Shown piece after piece: positions 8,894-16,099 of a stretch of DNA of 64,000 nt (within the stretch, counting starts at the first letter, position 1; the number at the start of each line of letters is the position of its first letter). Position numbers and translations under genes: made by a program. This DNA is from Kitasatospora sp. NBC_01287 (GTDB taxonomy: Bacteria > Actinomycetota > Actinomycetes > Streptomycetales > Streptomycetaceae): assembly GCF_026340565.1 (NCBI RefSeq), contig NZ_JAPEPB010000001.1, positions 248,001-312,000 of the forward strand. The letters run 5' to 3'. Under the pieces are notes generated by a model. It was not told where the DNA came from, searched no databases, and saw only the letters and a program-made list of their open reading frames with translations.

Positions 8894-10510
8894 TCAGGCG
8901 CCGGTCGCCGCGGCTGCCGGTTCGGCTGCCGACTCGGCTGCCGACGCAGCTTCCGGGTCGGCTGCCGGCTCGGTGGCCAGCTCGGCGGCCAGCTCGGTGG
9001 CCAGCTCGGCGGCCAGCTCGGCGGCCAGGGCGAGCAGGTCGTCGAGGATCGCGTCGAGCTGCCCGGTGGTGGTCTCCGGGTTGAGCAGCATCAGCTTGAG
9101 GAAGACCCGGCTGCCGCCGTCCTCGTGCGGGATGTGGGTGCGGGCCAGCAGGGCCGAGCCCTGCTCCATCACCCGGCGCCGCAGCGCGCCGTTGAAGGCG
9201 TCGGCGTCCAGCGAGCCGGTCGGCAGGTAGCGGAAGAGTACGGCGGTGAGCGGCGGTTCGGTGCCCAGCTCCAGGCGCGGTTCGGCCGCGATCCGGGCGG
9301 CGGCGTGCTTGGCCAGGTCGTGGCAGGTGTCCACCATCGCGGCCACCGCCTCCCGGCCCAGGGTGCGCATGGAGACCGCGATCTTCAGCGCGTCGACCCG
9401 GCGGGTGGTCTGCAGCGAGGTGTTCTGCGAACCGATGTAGCCCGCGCAGGTGTCGTCGTCGGCACTGAGGCAGGTGGTGGGCTGCAGGCCGAAGGAGAGC
9501 ATGGTCTCGGCGCGGCGCACCAGCAGCGCGGCGGAGGAGGCGGGGGTCCAGCCGAACTTGTGCAGGTCCATGGTGACGGAGTCGGCCAGCTCCAGACCCG
9601 CGAGCATCGGGCGCAGCCGGGGCGAGAAGAGCGCGCCGGCCCCGTAGGCGGCGTCGGCGTGCAGCCAGACACCGTGCCGGCGGGCGATGGCGGCCAGTTC
9701 GGGCAGCGGGTCGACGATGCCGAGGTCGGTCGAGCCGGCCACCGCGACCAGGGCGACGGCCAGTTGGCCCTCGGGCAGCTCGGTGAGGATCCGGTCGGCC
9801 TCCTCGGGGATCATCCGCCCGTGCTTGTCGATCGGCACGGTGACGATGTTCGCCTCGCCGATGCCGAGCAGCCGCACGGCCCGCTCGATGGAGAAGTGGA
9901 CGCCCTGCGGGCAGAGCACCACGGGCTGCACGCCCAGGCTCAGCAGGCCCTCCTGGAAGGCGTGCCGGCCGAGCTTGTCGGCGATCGTGGTGTCGCGGGC
10001 CATCGTCATGGCCATCAGGTTCGAGACGCTGCCGCCGGAGGTGAGCGTGCCACCGGCCTCCTCGCTGTCGTAGCCGACCAGTTCGGCGAGCTGCGCGATC
10101 ACCCAGCGGTCCAGCTCCAGCGCGAACGGCCCGCTCTCCCAGGCGTGCAGGGACTGGTTGAGGATCGCGCCGACCAGCTCGGCGGCGGCGGCCACATCGG
10201 TGGGCGGGGGCTGCATCCGGGCCAGCGCGGCCGGGTGGGTGATGTCGACCGACCACTGGGCGTAGGAGCGCACGAGGTCGGCCAGGACCTCGGCGCCCTC
10301 GCCGCCGTGCTCGGGCAGCAGCGGTGCGGCGAGCGCGTGGCGCGCCGCGGTCCTGGCACCCTCCGGGCCACCCGGGGCGACCGGGCCGAGCCGGGCCGCG
10401 GAGACCTCCCGCAGGACGTCCAGGGCGGTGTTGACCAGGCTGCGCACGCTCTCCAGGCCGGCGGGGGTTCCGGCGGGCTGGTACAGCGGGCCGGGCGCGG
10501 TCGTGCTCAC
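8894..10510 (-). CDS. Group II PLP-dependent amino acid decarboxylase
   Basis: 538 residues from a GTG with a TAGGAGAG site. The core (about 30-490) is a group II decarboxylase of the glutamate/aspartate/DOPA decarboxylase type: LTSGGSVSNLMAMTMAR, the PLP-stacking region CPQGVHFSIERAVRLLGIG, WLHADAAYGAGAL (Asp for the pyridine nitrogen) and MDLHKFGWTPASSA with the Schiff-base lysine. Context suggests that 3-methylaspartate or a ligated derivative is decarboxylated, comparable to VinO in vicenistatin biosynthesis; glutamate or a diamine precursor remain alternatives. The C-terminus (about 490-538) is a low-complexity Ala/Glu/Thr tail built from a 12-bp repeat (8971-9028, units ELAA/ELAT). It is separated from the upstream exporter by a 266-bp gap with a hairpin, so it may start a second transcript. 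Confidence 0.88.
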   Translation of the reverse strand: MSTTAPGPLYQPAGTPAGLESVRSLVNTALDVLREVSAARLGPVAPGGPEGARTAARHALAAPLLPEHGGEGAEVLADLVRSYAQWSVDITHPAALARMQPPPTDVAAAAELVGAILNQSLHAWESGPFALELDRWVIAQLAELVGYDSEEAGGTLTSGGSVSNLMAMTMARDTTIADKLGRHAFQEGLLSLGVQPVVLCPQGVHFSIERAVRLLGIGEANIVTVPIDKHGRMIPEEADRILTELPEGQLAVALVAVAGSTDLGIVDPLPELAAIARRHGVWLHADAAYGAGALFSPRLRPMLAGLELADSVTMDLHKFGWTPASSAALLVRRAETMLSFGLQPTTCLSADDDTCAGYIGSQNTSLQTTRRVDALKIAVSMRTLGREAVAAMVDTCHDLAKHAAARIAAEPRLELGTEPPLTAVLFRYLPTGSLDADAFNGALRRRVMEQGSALLARTHIPHEDGGSRVFLKLMLLNPETTTGQLDAILDDLLALAAELAAELATELAAELATEPAADPEAASAAESAAEPAAAATGA

Positions 10511-10558
10511 GAGTGCTCTCCTAGCGGGGCTTGGGGCGGGAGGGGGCTTTGGCGGGAA

Positions 10559-10620
10559 CGGGGTGACGGGGTGACGGGGTGACGGGCGGGGACGGGGGGA
10601 CGGGCGGGGACGGGCGGGCG
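10559..10620. repeat. GGGGTGAC tandem repeat
   Basis: Three copies of the 8-bp unit GGGGTGAC are followed by degenerate GGGGAC/GGGCGG copies in the gap upstream of the decarboxylase start. It is simple-sequence DNA within the possible promoter region; no open frame is supported. Confidence 0.75.
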
Positions 10621-10662
10621 GTCAGGCGGGTCGCGATGGTGTCCGACGGCCGGCGGATGACA

Positions 10663-10688
10663 GATGACAGATGACGAAATCTGTCATC
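10663..10688. promoter_or_regulatory. Perfect 10-bp inverted repeat between exporter and decarboxylase genes
   Basis: GATGACAGAT (10663-10672), spacer GACGAA, ATCTGTCATC (10679-10688). A further GATGACA copy precedes it and GTCATCC copies follow to about 10725. The stem lies 88 bp past the MFS gene stop on the minus strand. It could be a terminator/attenuator dividing the operon into two parts, or an operator for the decarboxylase half. There is no T-run. Confidence 0.55.
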
Positions 10689-10776
10689 CGATACCTGACA
10701 GCCGCTATCCGCCAGCCGTCATCCGTTGGACGGTCGACCATGTGGCGATGAACGATCACAGGTGACGAGATCGGGC

Positions 10777-12132
10777 TCACCCCCGCGCGACGGCCTCCGC
10801 CTCGGCAGCAGCAAGCTGGTGCGGCAAGTCGGTCGGGAAGTCCTTCAATCGCGGCACCGGCGAGAAGGCCACCCAGAGCAGCGCCAGGACGAACCCGGCG
10901 GCGGTGAGGAAGAGCGTGGTCCGCAGGCCGACGGCGTCGCCCAGCGTGCCGCCGAGCAGCGCACCCAGCGGCAGCGGCCCCCAGGCGACGAACCGGCAGC
11001 CGGCGTTGACCCGCCCGAGCAGGTGGTCGGGCGTGATCACCTGACGCAGGCTCACCACGTGAATGGTCGACATGGTCGAGCCCAGGCCGCACAGCGCGAA
11101 GGCGGCGACGTACAGCGCGTACGACAGCACACCCCGGCCGGGCGCGAGCGGCACCAGCACCGGAGCGCAGCAGCAGAGCACCAGCTCCAGCATGATCGCC
11201 CGACCCAGGCCGAGCCGTTCCTTGAGCCGGCCCGCCCCCACCGCGCCGACCAGCGAGCCCAGCGCGCCGATGCCCAGCACCAGCCCGATGGTGCCCGGAC
11301 TCATGTCGAGCCGGCGGGCCGCGTAGAGCACGAAGACCGTCTGCAGCGACATCCAGCACAGGTTGTAGGTTCCGGCCTCCAGCGCGATGGCGCGGATGGA
11401 GGCGTTGCCGAAGACCACCCGCAGCCCCTCGCTGATGCTGCGCGCGGTGGAGAGCGGCACCTCGGGCCGGGCCGGCTCGGGCTCCGGGCGCCGGATCGCG
11501 GCCAGCCCGGCGACCGAGACCAGGTAGGTGCCGCAGTTGACGAGCAGCGCCAGCGGGGCGGTGATCCAGCCGATCAGCAGGCCGGCCAGTCCGGGCCCGC
11601 CGACCTGCGCGATCGAACTGCTCACCGAGAGCTTGCTGTTGCCCTCGACCAGGTGCTCGCGGTCGACCAGCGAGGGCAGGTAGGACTGGTAGGAGATGTC
11701 GAAGAGCACCGTCAGGGTGCCGATCGCCAGGCTCGCCAGGTAGAGGTAGCCGATGTGCAGCACGCCGAGCGCGGCGCACAGCGGCACGCCGGCCACCAGC
11801 AGGGCGCGGCCCAGGTTGGCGGAGATCATCAGCGGTCGGCGCCGGCGGCGGTCCACCCAGACGCCGATGAAGAGCGTCGCGCCCAGGAACGGCGCGTAGT
11901 TCGCCGCGTTGAGCAGTCCCAACTGGGTCGAGCTGGCGTGCAGTTGGTAGACCGCCGCGAGCGGCAGGGCCAGCTGGGTGACCTGGGCGCCCATCAGTGA
12001 GACGGACTCCCCCGCCCAGAGCTTGAGGAAGTCGCGCTCGCGCCACAGGCCGGTGAAGCGAGGACCGGTGGAGCGGGAACCCGAGCGGCGCAGGCCCCAG
12101 CGGCGGGCCCCGGCGGGGCGGCCACGGCTCAT
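10777..12132 (-). CDS. MFS transporter (efflux type)
   Basis: 451 residues; starts at the ATG that overlaps the stop of the double ATP-grasp gene (ATGA). About 11-12 hydrophobic segments follow the MFS pattern, with the loop motif IGVWVDRRRRRPLMISANLGRA after helix 2. It resembles the MFS_3/enterobactin-exporter-like group (FLKLWAGESVSLMGAQVTQLALPLAA at the N-terminus), commonly placed in natural-product clusters to export the product or give self-resistance. Tight coupling to the ligase gene supports that role. It is the last gene before the hairpin gap. Confidence 0.9.
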   Translation of the reverse strand: MSRGRPAGARRWGLRRSGSRSTGPRFTGLWRERDFLKLWAGESVSLMGAQVTQLALPLAAVYQLHASSTQLGLLNAANYAPFLGATLFIGVWVDRRRRRPLMISANLGRALLVAGVPLCAALGVLHIGYLYLASLAIGTLTVLFDISYQSYLPSLVDREHLVEGNSKLSVSSSIAQVGGPGLAGLLIGWITAPLALLVNCGTYLVSVAGLAAIRRPEPEPARPEVPLSTARSISEGLRVVFGNASIRAIALEAGTYNLCWMSLQTVFVLYAARRLDMSPGTIGLVLGIGALGSLVGAVGAGRLKERLGLGRAIMLELVLCCCAPVLVPLAPGRGVLSYALYVAAFALCGLGSTMSTIHVVSLRQVITPDHLLGRVNAGCRFVAWGPLPLGALLGGTLGDAVGLRTTLFLTAAGFVLALLWVAFSPVPRLKDFPTDLPHQLAAAEAEAVARG

Positions 12133-14747
12133 GCCGCTCCCCCGCTGGGCTCCTCGACGTGGAAGCAGCAGCCGATCTGGGCGCCGTTGGACATGCTGAC
12201 GATGCCCACCTCGGGGTCCGGCGTCCCGCGCACCAGCATGCCCGCGTAGGACGAGCCGACCATCAGCACGCCGTAGGCGACCACCATCTGCTCGAAGCCC
12301 TGGCCGCTGTCGCTGACGAACCGCTCGGCGACCGGCAGCACCCGCTCCTGGACCACGAACGGCCCGTCGACGGCGCCGCGGACGTGCGCCTCCCACTCCT
12401 GCTGCCCGACCGTCCAGCCGGGGACGACCCCCACCCCGCCGTAGAGCAGGGTGGGCTTGAGCGCCAGGCCGTCCTTGTGCGCCAACGCGTAGTCGAGCAC
12501 GTCGACCTGCTCGCCCCGGCGCTCGGCCCGCTCCGCGCGCAGGAAGCGGGTCCACGGCAGGATCCGCTCGATCAGCGCGTGCTCCTCGGCGCCGAAGGCC
12601 GCGCGGTTGCGCTCGTCGCTGAGCATCGCCAGGCTGCCCTTGTTGCCGTACAGCTCGCAGTCGAGCCCGGCGAACAGGTAGGTGTGGCCGCGCTCGACGG
12701 CGTCCAGCAGCGGGTCGACCAGGTCGTGGCTGCGCTGCTCGTCGGCCATCTCGCCGGGCAGGAAGATCCGGTAGACCACGTCCACCTTGCGCCCGTGGAC
12801 GTACGGGACGCCGTCGCGGTAGTCGAACTCGGCGAGCGAGCAGACCACGGTGTCGAAGCCGTTGCGCAGCCAGTCGGGGACCACGAAGTCCAGCCAGGGC
12901 TTGGTCTTCTCGTAGCCGTCGGGCCACTCGGTCAGGGCCAGCACCGGGCGGGCGGGCAGCTCGAAGCCGGCGGCGGCCGCACCGGCGCGCAGCACCTCGG
13001 CGATCCGGGCGATCGGGTCCGGGTGGACCAGGTGCTCGGCGTCGGCGAAGGCCCGGAAGGCGCGGTCCTCGCGGACCGTGCGGGCGAACTCGCCCATCTG
13101 CCAACCACCCAGTGAGCTACCGGTGTTGAGTTCCATGAGCTTGAAGCCGGCCGGCTCGCGGTACATGTCGGCGCGGGACATCGCGGGCATCGTGGCACCG
13201 GCCCCGCGCATCACCAGGTCGATCTGGGTGGGCGTCATGCCGACGGCCTTGGCGAAGGCCCGCCGGTCGCCCGAGAAGAGCCGGTCGGGGATGGTGGTGA
13301 GCAGCTCGAAGAGCCCGTTGAGGTCCGCCTCCAGGCGCAGCCGGTCGGCGGTGGCCAGCAGCACCGGGCGGTTGAGCGACTGACCGCCGCCCGCGCCGTA
13401 GCGGATCCAGTCGTTGCGCACCCCGGGCACGGTCATGCTCCCCAGGCCCCGGTCCAGCGCCAGGTAGCGGCGGGTGACCGGGTTCTCCAGCAGCGCGCCG
13501 AGCCCCCGCAGCGGCGAGCCGGCCAGCACCGGCAGGACCTGCGCCTCGGCGGCGTCCAGTGCGGTGGTGCAGGCGGCCGGGGAGTCGGCCACCGCGATCA
13601 GGGCGGCGGTGCGCGGGGTGAGCGCCTTGGGCGGCAGCAGCAGCTCGGTACCGGGCCCGGCCAGTGGCACCACCTCGGCGATGCCGGGGACCTCGGCGGC
13701 CGCGCCCAACTCCAGGCGCTCCAGCACCCCGTCATGCGGCGGGTAGAGGAAGCGCACCTCGGCCCACCGGTCCTGGGCCGGGCGCGGCTCGGGCCGGGCG
13801 CCGAAGGCGAGCGCGGCGGCGGCCAGCGGCAGGTCGAACCCACTGCCCAGGGCGCCGACGTGCGGGATCAGGTCGCCGCCGAGGCGGCCGTTGAGCTCGA
13901 TCAGCCGCGGCCCGCGGTCGGTCAGCCGGATCTCGGTGTGGGTCACGCCCAGCTCGATGCCCAGCGCCCGGTGCGCGGCCTTGACCAGCTCCTCGACCGG
14001 GCCTGCCCACGGCTCGTGGCGCCAGGGACCCACCAGGTGGCCGACCTCCTCGAAGCCCGGGTCGAAGCCCAGCCGCTTGCGGGCGACGAAGACCGGCTCG
14101 GCCTCGCCCTCGAAGACCCAGCTGTCGATGCTGATCTCGGGCCCGTCGAGGTACTCCTCCACCAGCACGCCGGCGGCGACCCGCAGCCCCGGCAGCTCGG
14201 TGGCGGCCACCCGCGGGTAGCGCAGCGCCAGTTCGGCGGCCGAGCGCACCACCGTGACACCCATGCTGCCGGCCAGCGCGCGCGGCTTGAGCACCACCGG
14301 GTAGCCGACCTCGGCGGCCGCCTCGGCGGCCTGCTCGGCGGTGTGCACCAGGCGGTGCCGCACGGCGGGCAGGCCTGCGCGGTCCAGCAGGGCGCGGGTG
14401 GTGGCCTTGTCGCGGCAGGCGGCCGCCGCCGCGGCGGACAGGTGCGGCAGGCCCAACTGCCCTGCCACCTCGGCGGTGGCGATCAGCGAGAGCTCGTCCC
14501 AGGTGTAGATCCCGGCGCTGACCCCGGCGTCGGCCGCCTCGGCGAGCAGTTCCTCGACGGCGGTCCGCAGCGCGGCGGGGTCCGTGGTGTCGGCGATGCG
14601 GTGCGCCGAGACGTGGCGCTCCTCCCAGGTCAGCGGGGCGGACGTGACCAGGGCCAGGTCGTACTCCTGGGCCAGCGAGGCCATCGCGTACTCCCGGTAG
14701 GCCCGCAGCCTGCTGCCCACCACTATGAGACGGTTCCTGTCGCGCAT
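12129..14747 (-). CDS. Bifunctional double ATP-grasp ligase (canonical + circularly permuted-type ATP-grasp)
   Basis: 872 residues from ATG at 14747 preceded by GGGGAGCA; the open frame continues upstream only as a shadow. The first half (about 1-440) is an ATP-grasp of the carbamoyl-phosphate-synthase/BacD-type amino acid ligase group: CRDKATTRALLDRAGLP, YPVVLKPRALAGSMGVTVV, VLVEEYLDGPEISIDSWVF and THTEIRLTDRGPRLIELNGRLGGDLIPH, with the Mg-binding E and N. The second half (about 455-872) looks like the circularly permuted ATP-grasp of glutathionylspermidine-synthase/DUF404-407 type: FKLMELNTGSSLGGWQ first, then DVVYRIF, ALKPTLLYGGVGVVPGW and PFVVQERVLPV. Both halves keep metal and nucleotide motifs, so two amide-forming steps in one protein are plausible. 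It overlaps the exporter gene. This fusion is not one I can match to a characterised enzyme. Confidence 0.85.
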   Translation of the reverse strand: MRDRNRLIVVGSRLRAYREYAMASLAQEYDLALVTSAPLTWEERHVSAHRIADTTDPAALRTAVEELLAEAADAGVSAGIYTWDELSLIATAEVAGQLGLPHLSAAAAAACRDKATTRALLDRAGLPAVRHRLVHTAEQAAEAAAEVGYPVVLKPRALAGSMGVTVVRSAAELALRYPRVAATELPGLRVAAGVLVEEYLDGPEISIDSWVFEGEAEPVFVARKRLGFDPGFEEVGHLVGPWRHEPWAGPVEELVKAAHRALGIELGVTHTEIRLTDRGPRLIELNGRLGGDLIPHVGALGSGFDLPLAAAALAFGARPEPRPAQDRWAEVRFLYPPHDGVLERLELGAAAEVPGIAEVVPLAGPGTELLLPPKALTPRTAALIAVADSPAACTTALDAAEAQVLPVLAGSPLRGLGALLENPVTRRYLALDRGLGSMTVPGVRNDWIRYGAGGGQSLNRPVLLATADRLRLEADLNGLFELLTTIPDRLFSGDRRAFAKAVGMTPTQIDLVMRGAGATMPAMSRADMYREPAGFKLMELNTGSSLGGWQMGEFARTVREDRAFRAFADAEHLVHPDPIARIAEVLRAGAAAAGFELPARPVLALTEWPDGYEKTKPWLDFVVPDWLRNGFDTVVCSLAEFDYRDGVPYVHGRKVDVVYRIFLPGEMADEQRSHDLVDPLLDAVERGHTYLFAGLDCELYGNKGSLAMLSDERNRAAFGAEEHALIERILPWTRFLRAERAERRGEQVDVLDYALAHKDGLALKPTLLYGGVGVVPGWTVGQQEWEAHVRGAVDGPFVVQERVLPVAERFVSDSGQGFEQMVVAYGVLMVGSSYAGMLVRGTPDPEVGIVSMSNGAQIGCCFHVEEPSGGAA

Positions 14748-14803
14748 CGGGTGCTCCCCGCTTCCTCTCGTCGTTCTTCGTGCTGCCGACCTGGGTCGGG
14801 AGT

Positions 14804-16099
14804 TCAGCCGGGCAGGGCCTCGCAGCGCACCCGGAAGCTGGTCGCGGTCTCGACGATCGCGGCCTCCACCTCGCGGCCGGTGGCGCCCTGGAACCGGAAC
14901 CGGGCGGCGACGTGCTCGTAGCCGCCGACCTTGGGGATCACGGTCCCCGGCACCGGCACCACCCGCGCGTAGGGCCCATCGCCCGCCGTGGCCCCGCCGG
15001 TGGCCCCGCCCGTGGCGCCGGCCGCGCACCGGGCCTCCAGCACCCGGCACGGCGGTGCGACCGGCAGCGGCAGCAGCAGCCAGCCGGCCGTCCGGGTCGG
15101 CGGCAGCGCCGGAGCGGCGGGCGTGCGGTCCAACTGGATGTCCACCGCGGCCGCCATCAGGTCGAAGCCGTGCACCTCGCGCCAGACGAACGGGATCTCC
15201 GCGCCGCCCACCCGCGCGCCCGCCTCCAGGAAGGTGAGCAGCGGCGCACCGTCGGGGCCGGCGTTGACGAAGACCTCCAGGTGGAACACCCAGGGCTCGC
15301 CGTCGCCCAGCGCCGCCGCCACCTCGGTGGTGAACCGCTCGATCGGCGCCAGCAGTTCGGCGTCGTCGACCTCCACCGAACCGAGGAACGCGCCCTCGGT
15401 GAACTCGCGGCAGCTGTTGACGTAGCGCGAGGCCCGCCAGGGCCCCAACCGCTCGCCGGTCCACAGGCCGTCCAGGTGGAAGACCGGGGCCGGCACGAAG
15501 GACTGCACCAGGTGCGGCTCCGCACCCAACGCGCCCTGCAGCCGGGCCAGTTCCCCGGCGCCGTCGAGCACGACGACACCGCGGCTCGCGGTGCCGCGGC
15601 GCGGCTTGAGCACCACCGGCCAGCCGTGCCGCTCGGCGAAGGCGAGCACCGCGGCGGCGTCGGGCGCGTCCGCGTAGGCGGGCACCCGCACGCCGGCCCG
15701 GTCGGCCGCGGCGACCATCACCAGCTTGTCCCGGAAGCGCGCCAGGTCGGCGGTCTGCTGCCCGGGCAGGCCGAGTTCGGTGCGCAGCGCGGCGGCCGTG
15801 TCGAGGTCGCCCTCGTTGAGCGCCACCAGCCGCCGCACCGGCCCCAGTCGGCCGGTCAGCTCCGCCACCGCGCCCCTGACCTCGGCCTGCGCGTCGGTGG
15901 CGGAGACCACCAGGACGGCGGCCGCCTCGGGCGGCACCGAGCCGCGCGCCAGCTCGGTGGTCACGTAACTGACCCGCAGCGCCCGGTGGTCGAGGTACTC
16001 CGCGTAGCGCGCGTGCCGGTCGCGCCAGCGGTGCAGGACGACGATGTGCGCGCCCTGTTCGTCGTCGACGGTGCTGCCGCCCGGGCCGGCGCCGGTCAT
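14804..16099 (-). CDS. ATP-grasp carboxylate-amine ligase
   Basis: 431 residues starting at the ATG that overlaps the hypF stop (ATGA). A variable N-terminal domain (1-115) precedes ARFRDKLVMVAAADRAGVRVPAYADA, then WPVVLKPRRGTASRGVVVL (ATP-binding lysine and Gly loop) and the Mg-ligand region PWVFHLEVFVNAGPDGAPLLTFLEAGARVGGAEIP. This is the pattern of ATP-grasp enzymes that join a carboxylate to an amine through an acylphosphate, as in L-amino acid ligases and many peptide-like natural product pathways. The tail includes a short Gly/Ala/Thr repeat (ATGGATGGATAG). Together with the double enzyme downstream, three ATP-grasp modules are consecutive. Substrates unknown; 3-methylaspartate-derived amino acids are the obvious candidates. 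Confidence 0.88.
   Translation of the reverse strand: MTGAGPGGSTVDDEQGAHIVVLHRWRDRHARYAEYLDHRALRVSYVTTELARGSVPPEAAAVLVVSATDAQAEVRGAVAELTGRLGPVRRLVALNEGDLDTAAALRTELGLPGQQTADLARFRDKLVMVAAADRAGVRVPAYADAPDAAAVLAFAERHGWPVVLKPRRGTASRGVVVLDGAGELARLQGALGAEPHLVQSFVPAPVFHLDGLWTGERLGPWRASRYVNSCREFTEGAFLGSVEVDDAELLAPIERFTTEVAAALGDGEPWVFHLEVFVNAGPDGAPLLTFLEAGARVGGAEIPFVWREVHGFDLMAAAVDIQLDRTPAAPALPPTRTAGWLLLPLPVAPPCRVLEARCAAGATGGATGGATAGDGPYARVVPVPGTVIPKVGGYEHVAARFRFQGATGREVEAAIVETATSFRVRCEALPG

Noticed and set aside
12129..15464. 1111-residue version of the double ATP-grasp protein
   Set aside because: The first 240 residues are Arg/Gly-rich translation of the neighbouring ATP-grasp gene in another frame; a good ribosome site precedes the ATG at 14747.
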